In this document: positions 40,965 to 49,706 of the stretch, one piece after another
Position numbering within the stretch: position 1 is the first letter of the stretch
Layout of the letters: the number at the start of each line of letters is the position of its first letter
Assembly (NCBI RefSeq): GCF_000308795.1
Contig: NZ_BAGK01000127.1
Coordinates: forward strand, 124,001 to 188,000
DNA: 64,000 bases
Direction: 5' to 3'
Source of the DNA: Nocardia thailandica NBRC 100428
GTDB taxonomy: Bacteria; Actinomycetota; Actinomycetes; Mycobacteriales; Mycobacteriaceae
The notes under the pieces: model-generated
Told to the model about the DNA's origin: nothing
The model's database searches: none
What the model saw: only the letters and a program-made list of their open reading frames with translations
Made by a program: the position numbers and the translations under genes

Positions 40965-41749
40965 ATGGGCGAGTACCAGCGTGTCGTGGTCGGTACCGAC
41001 GGGTCCGAGGCCGCCCAGGACGCGGTGACCGTCGCCGGGATGGTCGCGACCCGGCTCCTCGCCCCGCTCACCGTCGTCACCACGTGGAAGGAATCGAGCC
41101 TGCGCGCCGGCCACGACGGCGACTGGGCCCTCGAGACCACCCTGCAGGCGGCGGCCCGCCTGGCCGCGGAGAACGTCACCGCCGTCGACCGCCTGGAGCT
41201 GCCCGGTGCCGCCGCGCCGATGCTGCTCGACGTCGCGGGCCAGCAGCCCGACACCGTGCTGGTGCTCGGCGCGCGCGCGGGCTGGGCCGCTCCAAGGCCC
41301 GCTGGACCGGCTCCACCGCCAACACCGTCTCCCACCACCTCACCTCCGACGCGCTGTTCGTGCACAAGGTGCCCAAACGCTGGACGACCGTCGGCCTGGC
41401 CACCGACGGCTCGCCCAGTTCCCTGCGCGCGGTGCGCCGCGGCTACGACCTGGCCATCACCCTCGGCGCGCGGCCGTTCCTGGTGACCGCCGCCAAGACC
41501 GAGGCCGACGGCGCCGCCACCCTGCTCACCGTGCAGGGCACCGCCGACGTCGAGGACCCCGAGTACTTCGGCACCGACGTCCTGACCGGGGTGCCGGCCG
41601 CCGAGGCGCTGTGCAACGCCGCCTGGAAATACGATCTGCTCGTGATCGGCAACCGGGGGATGAGCGGTCCCGCGCGATTGCTCGGTTCGGTGGCCAACAA
41701 GGTCACCCACGACATCGACACCAACCTGCTGCTGGTCGACACCGCCTGA
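40965..41749 (+). pseudogene. Universal stress protein, disrupted by a frameshift at a GC tract
   Basis: Two UspA domains read in two frames. The first frame starts at ATG 40965 (GGAGG site) with YQRVVVGTDGSEAAQDAVTV and runs to DTVLVLGARA near 41275. The second frame carries GLGRSKARWTGSTANTVSHH (the Usp phosphate loop) to VTHDIDTNLLLVDTA at 41749. The break lies at 41269-41279, an 11-base run of alternating G and C. Removing one GC unit restores LGARGLGRSKARWTG with no other change. So it is either a recent slippage mutation or an assembly error. Intact, the protein would be a tandem Usp of about 260 residues. Confidence 0.85.
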
Positions 41750-41869
41750 TTGCCCCCGGGTTGCCCCGTGCGCAACGATCCGGTCCGACCTGCCCGATTC
41801 GGTGCACGGATTCGCTTATCATGACGTCCACGAACGCGGTGGTGACGAACACGACGGAGTGGACGCCGG

Positions 41870-43288
41870 ATGAATGCTGGGATCGAAGCCGCCGGATTCT
41901 TCGGGCTCCTCGACTGGGAAGCCATGACGGGACTCAACCGTTTCTGGCTCGACATGATCTCCATCCCGATCTTCAGCGCGATGGCCGGATTGATCACCAA
42001 CTGGACGGGCGTGATCATGCTGTTCGCGCCCGTGCGTTTCACCGGTTTCTACGTGCCGGGCCTGAAGATGCTGTTCCCGCTGCTGCCGCGCAAGGTGCAG
42101 ATCCTGCCGACGTTCGCCCCCGGCGGCGTCCTCGGATTCCAGGGTTTCATTCCCGCCCGCGCGGAGAAGATGGCCAGCCTCATGGTCGACAACGCCGTCG
42201 CCAAGATCGGCTCGGCCAAGGATTTCTTCGATCAGATGAATCCGCAGCAGATCTCGGCCCAGGTCGCCGCCGCCGCGCTGCCCAACGCCCGCGCCATGGT
42301 CGACACGATCATGGAGAAGGAACACCCGCAATTGTGGGCCGACATGCCACCGCGGGCGCGGGAGGCGATCTACAGCCGCGTCGAGGCCGAACTGCCCCGT
42401 ATCACCGACCGGGCCTTCGAATTCATCGGCGCCAACATCGATCAGCTCCTCGACGTCAAGCTCATGGTCGTCGGCTACCTGCGCAGGCGCCCGGAACTGC
42501 TCAAGGACGTCATCTACGGCCTGGGCGCGCCGGAATTGCGGTTCATGGTCCGCAGCGGGGTGATCGGATTCCCGTTCGGCGTGATCGTGGCGCTGTGGCT
42601 GTCGCTGCTGCACTACAGCGAGCCGCACGACGGCGAGCCCGCCGTGCTCGACCTGCCCGGCTGGCTCTACACCCTGGTCCACCTGATCCCGGGCTGGGCG
42701 GTGGTGCTGGTCGGCGGCGCGGTGGTCGGCATCCTGGTCAACATCATCGCCATCAAGGTCGTGTTCGAACCGGCCTCGCCGCAGCCGCGCTGGAAATACC
42801 CGTGGGGTGTGGCGAAATTCGCCAAACGCCAGTATCAGGCCGCCGCCGATCTCGGGCACGCCATCGGCTATCAGATCGTCACCCTCGACGTCGTCGCCGA
42901 ACAGCTGCTCGACGGCCCCAGCGGCGACAAGACCCGCGCGGTGATCGCGCATTTCCTCAAGGTCGAGATCGACCGGGTGCTCGGCCCGTTGCGTTCGGTG
43001 ACCCGATTGGCCGTCGGCGCACGCGAATTCGACGCCATCCAGGCCACCGCGGGCGTCTCGATCGCCACGGAGATGAAACCCTGGCTGGTCGAGGACGTCG
43101 AATTCTCGCAGTCGACCGCGGCCAGCGTCGACCGCCTGGCGACGGAGAAACTGCGCGAACTACCGCCGGAGGAATTCGTCGAGATGCTCTACACCGCCAT
43201 CGAACAGGACGCCTGGCTGCTGTACGCGCACGGCGGGGTCCTCGGGCTGGTCGTCGGCGCGGTCCATCTTCTGGTGTTCGGAGTGTGA
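41870..43288 (+). CDS. DUF445-family membrane protein
   Basis: A 472-residue protein. Near each end lies a copy of the DUF445 signature: GLITNWTGVIMLFAPVRFTG (about 42-61) and VGILVNIIAIKVVFEPAS (about 292-309). GFQGFIPARAEKMASLMVDN follows the first. Hydrophobic segments surround these repeats; the middle is helical. DUF445 proteins are membrane proteins of unknown function. The gene's end overlaps the region of the Abi-alpha gene's start (a GTGA at 43285 and a preferred GTG at 43291), so the two are probably translated as a unit. Confidence 0.82.
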   Translation: MNAGIEAAGFFGLLDWEAMTGLNRFWLDMISIPIFSAMAGLITNWTGVIMLFAPVRFTGFYVPGLKMLFPLLPRKVQILPTFAPGGVLGFQGFIPARAEKMASLMVDNAVAKIGSAKDFFDQMNPQQISAQVAAAALPNARAMVDTIMEKEHPQLWADMPPRAREAIYSRVEAELPRITDRAFEFIGANIDQLLDVKLMVVGYLRRRPELLKDVIYGLGAPELRFMVRSGVIGFPFGVIVALWLSLLHYSEPHDGEPAVLDLPGWLYTLVHLIPGWAVVLVGGAVVGILVNIIAIKVVFEPASPQPRWKYPWGVAKFAKRQYQAAADLGHAIGYQIVTLDVVAEQLLDGPSGDKTRAVIAHFLKVEIDRVLGPLRSVTRLAVGAREFDAIQATAGVSIATEMKPWLVEDVEFSQSTAASVDRLATEKLRELPPEEFVEMLYTAIEQDAWLLYAHGGVLGLVVGAVHLLVFGV

Positions 43289-43290
43289 GC

Positions 43291-44145
43291 GTGAACGACG
43301 ACGACAAGCTGCCCGCCCGGCCCGAACCCGAGCCGCACCACGACCTCTCGCCGACCGACCTGATCGGCATCGCCCGCCTGGCCGGCCTCTCGGTCCGCCA
43401 CATCACCTCCGCGCTGACCCGCGGCGCCCTGCACACCGCCCTCGACCTCGCCGAGGACCTGCGCGCGGGCGAGCCGGTGTCCCAGATCCTCGACGAGCGC
43501 GTCGACGCGGTGCGCCGGGCGGCCCTGTCGGCGCTGGGGATCGCGCCCTCGGCGGCCGGGCTGATGCTGCCCGCGGACCTCAGCATCGGCGCCGCGGACC
43601 TGAAGTCGCTGGGCGAGGCGATGATCACCGAGGGCTGGGACACCGCCCAGCAGCCCAGGGAACTGCATCCGGCGTTCGTGGCCATCCTGCGCGACCTGAC
43701 TCCCGACGAGGCGCGGATCCTGCGGTTCCTGGCGGTGGCGGGGGAGCAGCCCGCCATCGACATCCGTACCCGCGCCCCGTTCGGCATCGGCTCGCAGCTG
43801 CTGGCCGAGGGCATCAACTTGATCGCGGCCATGGCCGGGTGCGCGCTGCCCGACCGCGATCACCACTACCTGGTGAACCTGGCCCGGCTCGGGTTGATCC
43901 GGTTCTCCGACGAACCGGTCGCCGACTTCCGCCGCTACGCCTTCCTCGAGGCGCAACCGGCGGCCCAGGCCGCCTACAAGTCGGTGAAGATGCGCGCGAT
44001 CAGCGTCTACCACTCGATCAGCCTCACCGCGTTCGGGCGGCAGTTCTGCGACGCCTGTTTCACCTTCGACGACTACACCGGCGGCGGCTGGGCCACCGAC
44101 GACCGCGGCGATGTCTACCTGGGCAAGGGGCCCCGGTTGCCGTGA
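43291..44145 (+). CDS. Abi-alpha (DUF4393) domain protein
   Basis: A 284-residue soluble protein. The second half matches the Abi-alpha/DUF4393 family: LHPAFVAILRDLTPDEARIL, RFLAVAGEQPAIDIRTRAP, then HHYLVNLARLGLIRFSDEPV and a final ISLTAFGRQFCDACF, the family's NL-x-RLGLI and 'L-T-x-x-G-x-x-F' pattern. The family is named from lactococcal abortive-infection genes; most members are uncharacterised. The first ~100 residues are helical and acidic. GTG 43291 with GGAG seven bases away is preferred to GTG 43285, which overlaps the DUF445 stop. A phage-defence role is only a possibility. Confidence 0.78.
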   Translation: MNDDDKLPARPEPEPHHDLSPTDLIGIARLAGLSVRHITSALTRGALHTALDLAEDLRAGEPVSQILDERVDAVRRAALSALGIAPSAAGLMLPADLSIGAADLKSLGEAMITEGWDTAQQPRELHPAFVAILRDLTPDEARILRFLAVAGEQPAIDIRTRAPFGIGSQLLAEGINLIAAMAGCALPDRDHHYLVNLARLGLIRFSDEPVADFRRYAFLEAQPAAQAAYKSVKMRAISVYHSISLTAFGRQFCDACFTFDDYTGGGWATDDRGDVYLGKGPRLP

Positions 44146-44148
44146 GGC

Positions 44149-44805
44149 TCAGGCGGGCCCGCGCAGCGCGCTCAGCACCGCGTCGAACATGACCGACTTG
44201 ATCGCGGTGATGGTGGGCTGGTCCTTGCCGCCCGCGGGGGCCACCGCCGCCACCGCGGCGTCGAACACCGCGTCCTCGGCGACCGCCGCGTCGACGAGGT
44301 CGGCCGCGGCCGCCTCGGTCCCGCCGAACCGCTTACCGGTGGTCATCGCCAGCACCGCGGTGCGCGGGGGCACCTTGGACTGGATGAGCGCGGCCATGCC
44401 GTTGGTGAACGGGATCCGGATGTCGGCCTCGGGGAAGCAGAAGAACCCACGGTCGGCGCGCATCACCCGGTAGTCGTGGGCGATGGCGAGCATGGCGCCC
44501 GCGCCGAAGGCGTGCCCGCCGATGGCGGCCGCGGTGGGCATGGGCAGGGTCAGCACGCGCCCGAACAGGGCATGCACCTGCTCGACGTACCAGCCGGCGC
44601 GGTCGCCGTTGGCCGAGAGCCAGTCCAGGTCGAGGCCGTTGGAGAAGAACTTGCCGCCCGCGCGGGTGATCAGGCCGTGCGCCTGCTGCTCGACGGCGGC
44701 GTCGAGGTGGGCGTGCACCTCGGCGAGGAACTCGGGGGAGAAGCGGTTCTCGGTGTCGCCGAGGTCGAGCACGGCGATCTTGTCGTGGAAGGAGAGGGTG
44801 GGCAT
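44149..44805 (-). CDS. Enoyl-CoA hydratase/isomerase-family protein
   Basis: A 218-residue crotonase-fold protein, shorter than typical (about 260). The oxyanion-hole segments are RAGGKFFSNGLDLDWLSANG and AAIGGHAFGAGAMLAIAHDY. Catalytic Glu is uncertain: FFCFPEADIRIPFTNGMAAL carries E and D near the usual positions. Such short forms are usually delta3,delta2-enoyl-CoA isomerases (PECI-like). The ATG at 44805 has an AAAGGAAA site. It lies just downstream of a TetR gene in the same direction. Confidence 0.85.
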   Translation of the reverse strand: MPTLSFHDKIAVLDLGDTENRFSPEFLAEVHAHLDAAVEQQAHGLITRAGGKFFSNGLDLDWLSANGDRAGWYVEQVHALFGRVLTLPMPTAAAIGGHAFGAGAMLAIAHDYRVMRADRGFFCFPEADIRIPFTNGMAALIQSKVPPRTAVLAMTTGKRFGGTEAAAADLVDAAVAEDAVFDAAVAAVAPAGGKDQPTITAIKSVMFDAVLSALRGPA

Positions 44806-44828
44806 GGGTCGGTTTCCTTTCGGCGTGG

Positions 44829-45437
44829 CTATCGGGGGCCGGATTCGAGGACCGCGCGCACGGCGGCGCGCAGATGACGGCGGGCCAGGGGATCGGTGAG
44901 CCGGTCGCGGCGCAGCAGCAGCGCGGTGGGCAGATCGACCAGGCAGGTGGTGATGGTGGCGACCCCGCGCCGGTCCCCGCGCCCCCACAGGGCGCGCGCG
45001 ACCCGGATCATGGCGTCCACCAACGCCTTCTCGGTGCCGGCGATCTCGGCGGCGGTGGACTCGCTCAGCTCGCCGTCGAGCAGGATCCGGCGGTCGAGGA
45101 CCAGCAGCAGCCGCGCGGAGGCGGGGTGGGTGCCCGCGAAGCGCGCGGGGGTCTCGGCGGCGTCGACGACGGCCTCGAAGGCGGTGGCGCGGTCGGCGGC
45201 GGCCACGGCGCGGTCCAGGGGCTCGGCCTGGGCGGCGAGGAAGCGGTGCGCGGCCCGTAACCAGGTGCGGGCCAGCAGTTCCGGGCGCGAGCCGAAGCTG
45301 TGGTAGAGCGCCCCGTTGGACATGCCGGTGGCCGCGGCGACGGCGCGCACGGTGACCGCGGCCGGGCCCGCAGTGACGGCGAGTTCCTCGGCCGCGTCCA
45401 GGGCCGCTTCGGGGTCGTGGGTGCGGGGGCGTGGCAT
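44829..45437 (-). CDS. TetR/AcrR-family transcriptional regulator
   Basis: A 202-residue repressor. The helix-turn-helix is at about residues 28-50 (VTVRAVAAATGMSNGALYHS), followed by FGSRPELLARTW. The C-terminal domain is helical (RLLLVLDRRILLDGELSEST). It ends 23 bases before the enoyl-CoA hydratase gene, so it likely controls a two-gene unit. A 16-base palindrome at 45451-45466, just upstream of its ATG, is the probable operator. Confidence 0.88.
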   Translation of the reverse strand: MPRPRTHDPEAALDAAEELAVTAGPAAVTVRAVAAATGMSNGALYHSFGSRPELLARTWLRAAHRFLAAQAEPLDRAVAAADRATAFEAVVDAAETPARFAGTHPASARLLLVLDRRILLDGELSESTAAEIAGTEKALVDAMIRVARALWGRGDRRGVATITTCLVDLPTALLLRRDRLTDPLARRHLRAAVRAVLESGPR

Positions 45438-45450
45438 GCGCCGATCGTAA

Positions 45451-45466
45451 CAGAGCGTCCGCTCTG
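45451..45466. promoter_or_regulatory. TetR operator, leftward unit
   Basis: CAGAGCGTCCGCTCTG: perfect 7-bp arms with a TC spacer, 14 bases upstream of the TetR start at 45437. This is a common TetR-operator form (AGAGCG-N2-CGCTCT). Confidence 0.75.
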
Positions 45467-45556
45467 AAATAAGGGGGTGCGGGCGGCGCCGCCGGGTGCT
45501 GTCCGATTTCCTTCCGCCGCTTGAGGATTCGCGGGCACCTGTCGGACGGCCGACCT

Positions 45557-45576
45557 ACCGTAGATTTCGTTACGGT
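45557..45576. promoter_or_regulatory. Possible operator for the rightward TetR gene
   Basis: ACCGTA and TACGGT arms separated by 8 bases, 70 bases before the TetR gene at 45647. The arms are short, so support is limited. Confidence 0.4.
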
Positions 45577-45646
45577 GGCAAAGGTCTTCGCTGCCATGCG
45601 GTACTGTTCGCATCCGCCCCGCCCGCCCCACACAGAACGGCCTGCG

Positions 45647-46219
45647 ATGTCCCGAGTCGTCACCAAGGAGCAGTACTTCGACACCGCGCTGACGGTCGTC
45701 GCCGAATTCGGCTTCAGAGGACTCAACATCGGGATGCTGTGCCGCCGCCTCGGCGTCACCAGCGGCTCCTTCTACCACCACTTCGGCAGCTGGCAGGGCT
45801 TCGTCGACGCGCTCCTCGACGACTGGGAGAACCGCCAGATGATCCAGCTGCGCGCCCTCGACGTCGGCACCGCCGACCCCGAACACGACGTGCGCGCCCT
45901 GTCCGAACTCGCCCGCGCCCTACCGCACGGCGCCGAGGCCGCGCTGCGCGCCTGGGCCGCCAACGACCCCACCGTCGGCGCCACCCTCACCCGCGTCGAC
46001 GACTCCCGCAGGCGCACCCTGCGCCGCGTCATCGGCGGCGTCGTCCGCGACCAGACCGCCGCGGGCACCGTCACCGACCTCGGCATGGCCGTGCTCATCG
46101 GCTATCAGCAGATGGCCGCCGCGGGCACCGAGACCGAACTGCGCCAGCTGCTGGCCCAATTCGCCCGCCTGCTCGACTCCTACCGCGACCCCGCTCAGTC
46201 CAGCAGCTCGTCCACATAG
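45647..46219 (+). CDS. TetR/AcrR-family transcriptional regulator
   Basis: A 190-residue regulator. DNA-binding region: GFRGLNIGMLCRRLGVTSGS, followed by FYHHFGSWQGFVDALL. The C-terminal part is helical (ARALPHGAEAALRAWAANDP). The chosen ATG at 45647 (MSRVVTKEQYF) removes an unconserved 42-codon lead. The end, rich in serine (QSSSSST), overlaps the convergent antiporter by 25 bases. It is divergent from the other TetR gene across a 209-base region holding two inverted repeats. The target is unknown. Confidence 0.85.
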   Translation: MSRVVTKEQYFDTALTVVAEFGFRGLNIGMLCRRLGVTSGSFYHHFGSWQGFVDALLDDWENRQMIQLRALDVGTADPEHDVRALSELARALPHGAEAALRAWAANDPTVGATLTRVDDSRRRTLRRVIGGVVRDQTAAGTVTDLGMAVLIGYQQMAAAGTETELRQLLAQFARLLDSYRDPAQSSSSST

Positions 46220-48060
46220 CACCACCGCCACAACTCCCCGGGCTCCACACTGCGCATCACCGGATGCCCGCTGTCGTGGAAATGCGCCGTCGCGTGATTG
46301 CCCACCGAGGACTCACAGCATCCGATGTGCCCACAACCCAGGCACATCCGCAGATGCACCCACGTCAGCCCCTGCGCCACACACGCCGCGCACACCGCGT
46401 CACCGGGCACCCCCGGCAGCAACGGCGCCGCCGCCAGATGCTCACACACCTCCGCCGCGCCCCGCCCACTCAACGTCTGCGCCGGATCGGCCGTGTCGTC
46501 GTCGTCGAACCGATCGATCATCGACTCCTCGAGATCCAGCCGCGCCAGCACATGCTGCAACACCTCGTAGTCCGCCCCGCCCGCGTCCCGCACCGCCAGC
46601 ACCGCCGACCGCTCCGCCGCCAGCATCGCCAGCCGCAACCGCCGATACTCCGCCGTCGGCGTCGCCACCTCGTTCTCCGGCCTGCCCAACCGCTCCCACG
46701 CCGCGTTCGTCCGCCACACCAGCCGCTGCCGCAACGACTCGACCACCGCGGGCGGCGTATGCGGCCCGATGCCACGCTCGAGCTCGGCCAGCCCCGCCGA
46801 CGACGCCCGCTGCAACAGATCCGCCTTCGCCAGCGCGTCCTCCCCACGACTCGGCCCGCGCACCCCCAGCCTGCGCACCAGCCACGGCAGCGAAGACCCC
46901 TGCAACAGCAGCGTGCCGCCCACCACCACCAGCGCGAGCAACTCCAGCACCGGCAGCTGCGGCGTCGACTCCGGCAGCAGCAACACCGCCGCCAACGTCA
47001 CCACACCCCGCATCCCCGCCCACGACACGATCGCCGGATACGACAGCGGCGCCGCCTCCCGCCGCAACACCCGCAGCAGACCCGCCCCCGCGAACACCCA
47101 CACCGGCCGCGCCAGCACCACCGTCACCAGCACCGCCGCCGCCGTCGCCAGCAACAGCGTGTGATCCAGACCCGAATGCCAGGCGCCCTCCACGATCCAG
47201 CGCACCTGCAACCCGATCACCAGGAACACCGTCGACTCGAGCAGGAACGAGATCGTGCGCCAATTCGTGCGCTCGGCGATCCGCGACGCCGCCCCCTGCC
47301 AGCGATGCGCGCCGTGACCCAGGATCATCCCGCACGTCACCACCGCGATCACCCCCGACGCGTGGATCTCCTCGGCGGGCAGATACGCCACGAACGGCGC
47401 CAGCAGCGACACCGAGGTGTCCAGCACCGGATCGGTGATCCGCCGCCGCAGCAACACCAGCACCCCCGCCACCGCCGCGCCGACCAGCGCCCCACCACCG
47501 GCCGCCAACACGAAATCCCCACCGACCTCCCACACCGTCACCGCACCCGCCGACGCCGCGATCGCCGACCGCAACGCCACCAGCGCCGTCGCGTCGTTGA
47601 ACAACGACTCGTCCTCGAGCACCGTCACGATCCGCCGCGGCATCCCGATCCGCCGCGCCACCGCCGTCGCCGCCACCGCGTCCGGGGGAGCCACCACCGC
47701 CCCCAACGCCACCGCCGCCGCGAACGGCACCGGCAGCAACCACCACACCACCAGCGCCACCGCCAGCGTCGAGAACAACACCAGGCCCACCGACAACCAC
47801 ACGATGGTGCCCAGATTCGCCCGGAAATCCACCAGCGAGGTCCGCAACGCCGCGGTGTAGAGCAGCGGCGGCAACAACCCCAGCAACACCACCTCGGCCT
47901 CCAGATGCACCTGCGGCACCACCGACACATACGAGGCCGCCACCCCCGCCAGCGTCAGCACCGCGGGCTCGGACACCCCGAACCGGCGCGCCAGCGCCGC
48001 CAGCGCCGTCGCCGCCGCCACCAGGACAACCAGACCGATCGCTATCTCCACGACCGGCAT
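46195..48060 (-). CDS. CPA1-type Na+/H+ antiporter with C-terminal UBP zinc finger
   Basis: A 621-residue protein. Residues 1-410 form a CPA1 antiporter with about 12 helices: GLLPPLLYTAALRTSL, VVAPPDAVAATAVARRIGMP (substrate Asp), VLEDESLFNDATALVALR (ND pair) and SWAGMRGVVTLAAVLLLPES. A helical linker with RFDDDDTAD follows. Residues ~555-621 are a UBP-type zinc finger: CAACVAQGLTWVHLRMCLGC, GHIGCCESSVGNHATAHFHD and HPVMRSVEPGELWRWCYVDE, with all Cys/His in place. UBP fingers bind ubiquitin C-termini in eukaryotes. Bacterial antiporters with this tail are known in actinobacteria, but the finger's ligand is not. ATG 48060. Confidence 0.9.
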   Translation of the reverse strand: MPVVEIAIGLVVLVAAATALAALARRFGVSEPAVLTLAGVAASYVSVVPQVHLEAEVVLLGLLPPLLYTAALRTSLVDFRANLGTIVWLSVGLVLFSTLAVALVVWWLLPVPFAAAVALGAVVAPPDAVAATAVARRIGMPRRIVTVLEDESLFNDATALVALRSAIAASAGAVTVWEVGGDFVLAAGGGALVGAAVAGVLVLLRRRITDPVLDTSVSLLAPFVAYLPAEEIHASGVIAVVTCGMILGHGAHRWQGAASRIAERTNWRTISFLLESTVFLVIGLQVRWIVEGAWHSGLDHTLLLATAAAVLVTVVLARPVWVFAGAGLLRVLRREAAPLSYPAIVSWAGMRGVVTLAAVLLLPESTPQLPVLELLALVVVGGTLLLQGSSLPWLVRRLGVRGPSRGEDALAKADLLQRASSAGLAELERGIGPHTPPAVVESLRQRLVWRTNAAWERLGRPENEVATPTAEYRRLRLAMLAAERSAVLAVRDAGGADYEVLQHVLARLDLEESMIDRFDDDDTADPAQTLSGRGAAEVCEHLAAAPLLPGVPGDAVCAACVAQGLTWVHLRMCLGCGHIGCCESSVGNHATAHFHDSGHPVMRSVEPGELWRWCYVDELLD

Positions 48061-48075
48061 TGTCCCATCAGCGGA

Positions 48076-48927
48076 TCACCCGCTCCCCGCCTCGCCGAGA
48101 TGCCCGGTCTCACCCCACACCCGCAACCGCAACCGCCGCCCGTCACGGCGCCACTGCGACACCGACGCCGTCGGCACCGGCTCCAGCGTGTCGGGCACCA
48201 CCGCGCCCAACCCCTCGAGCACATACCGCACCGCGAGCACCACCGCGTCATGGGTCACCAGCAGCACCTGCTCACCCGGCGCCACCGCGTCCAGCTCGGT
48301 CAGGAAACCCCGCACCCGCACCGCCACGTCGGCCAGCGACTCACCCCCCGGCGGCCGATACGCCCAGTTGCCGACCTGCTCACGCCGCGCCGCCTCCTCC
48401 GGGGCACGCCGCCGGATCGCCCGATGCGGATGCATCTCGAACACCCCCATCTCCCGATCCCGCAACCGCTCGTCGACCAGCGTGCGGATCGGGCGCGGAT
48501 GCCGGATCCGCCGCGCTGCGGCCTGCGCCATGATCGCCCACGTCAACCGCGTCCGCAGATACGGCGAGCACACCACCAGATCCGGGCGCTGCACACTGCC
48601 CAGCCCGGCCAGCCACTCACCCAGCGCCCGCGCCTGCCGATGCCCCAGCTCGCTCAGCTCCGCCGACGCGTCGGTACCGCGCATCGGTCGCAGATTCGTC
48701 GCCGGATCGGCGTACCAGACATTGGCCACGCTCTGCCCGTGCCGCACCGCCCACAACCCACCCAGATGCCACGGCACCGACAACCCCTCCGGCACCTGCA
48801 CCCACCCCCGGTCGTGGACCACCTCGTCCGGCACCTCGGCCCCCTCACGCTCACACCCGCGGAATACCGATCGACCCGCCGGCGTTTCACACACCGGCCA
48901 TCGAACACCCCGCGATGACCCTGCCAT
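48076..48927 (-). CDS. Histidine phosphatase-family protein
   Basis: A 283-residue phosphoglycerate-mutase-fold protein. The motif LWAVRHGQSVANVWYADPAT carries the RHG phosphohistidine; VVCSPYLRTRLTWAIMAQAA and VLLVTHDAVVLAVRYVLEGL hold the second catalytic His and Glu region (DREMGVFEMHP). The first ~50 residues are basic and not conserved; a GTG at 48834 (VPDEVVHDRG) could be the true start. It is divergent from the DsbA-like gene and just precedes the antiporter gene (gap 15 bases). Confidence 0.85.
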   Translation of the reverse strand: MAGSSRGVRWPVCETPAGRSVFRGCEREGAEVPDEVVHDRGWVQVPEGLSVPWHLGGLWAVRHGQSVANVWYADPATNLRPMRGTDASAELSELGHRQARALGEWLAGLGSVQRPDLVVCSPYLRTRLTWAIMAQAAARRIRHPRPIRTLVDERLRDREMGVFEMHPHRAIRRRAPEEAARREQVGNWAYRPPGGESLADVAVRVRGFLTELDAVAPGEQVLLVTHDAVVLAVRYVLEGLGAVVPDTLEPVPTASVSQWRRDGRRLRLRVWGETGHLGEAGSG

Positions 48928-48944
48928 TGTGACCGAGGAGACCC

Positions 48945-49685
48945 GTGCCGACCACCGTCGAGATCTGGACCGACATCAACTGCCCGTTCTGCTACCTCGG
49001 CAAGGGCCGCTTCGACCGCGCCCTCGCCGACTTCGCCGACCGTGACGACATCCGCGTCGTGCACCGCTCCTTCGAACTCGACCCCGGCCTGCCCGCCGAC
49101 ACCACCGGCCCCGTCATCCCGCGCATCGCCGCCAAATACGGCACCAGCGAAGCCCAGATCGCCGCCCACGAACGCGGCCTCGGCGCCCAGGCCGCCGAAC
49201 TCGGCCTGCCCTACCAGGTCACCGGCCGCGACTACGGCAACAGCTTCGACATGCACCGGCTGCTGCACCTGGCCCTCGAACTCGGCATCCAGGAACAACT
49301 CCTCGACGCCCTCTACGCCGCCAACTTCGCCGAACCCGAACCCGCCTTCGGCGACCCCGAACGCCTCGCCGCCGTCGCGATCTCCGCCGGCCTGCCCGAA
49401 GACCGCGTCCGCGCCGTCCTGGCCGACCCCGACGCCTACGCCGACGCCGTCCGCGCCGACGAACGCGCCGCCGCCGAGATCGGCGTCACCGGCGTCCCGT
49501 TCTTCCTCTTCGGCGGCAAATACGCCGTCTCCGGCGCCCAACCCACCGAGGTCTTCACCCGTGCCCTGACCATGGCACACGACGAGAACCGCGGCCCGGT
49601 CCTGCTCGCCGACGCCGACACCTGCGGCCCCGACGGCTGCGCGCTGCCCACCCCCACCGACAGCGACGCCGCGGCGGCCCACTGA
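48945..49685 (+). CDS. DsbA-family oxidoreductase (FrnE-like)
   Basis: A 246-residue cytoplasmic thioredoxin-fold protein. VEIWTDINCPFCYLGKGRFD has the CPFC active site of FrnE/2-hydroxychromene isomerase-like proteins; a second C-terminal pair is DTCGPDGCALP, as in Deinococcus FrnE. EIGVTGVPFFLFGGKYAVSG holds the cis-Pro. It could reduce or isomerise disulfides under oxidative stress. The GTG at 48945 has a GAGGAG site. Confidence 0.92.
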   Translation: MPTTVEIWTDINCPFCYLGKGRFDRALADFADRDDIRVVHRSFELDPGLPADTTGPVIPRIAAKYGTSEAQIAAHERGLGAQAAELGLPYQVTGRDYGNSFDMHRLLHLALELGIQEQLLDALYAANFAEPEPAFGDPERLAAVAISAGLPEDRVRAVLADPDAYADAVRADERAAAEIGVTGVPFFLFGGKYAVSGAQPTEVFTRALTMAHDENRGPVLLADADTCGPDGCALPTPTDSDAAAAH

Positions 49686-49706
49686 CCACCGCGGCGCCCA
49701 CCCGCC

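Noticed and set aside
41206..43284. The long open frame that precedes the Abi-alpha coding sequence
   Set aside because: It overlaps the real universal stress and DUF445 genes in another frame, and only the part from 43291 has family motifs and a ribosome site.
45496..48918. A 1140-codon rightward open frame
   Set aside because: It is antisense to the antiporter and phosphatase genes and rich in Arg/His/Pro/Gln repeats, a typical shadow of GC-rich coding DNA.
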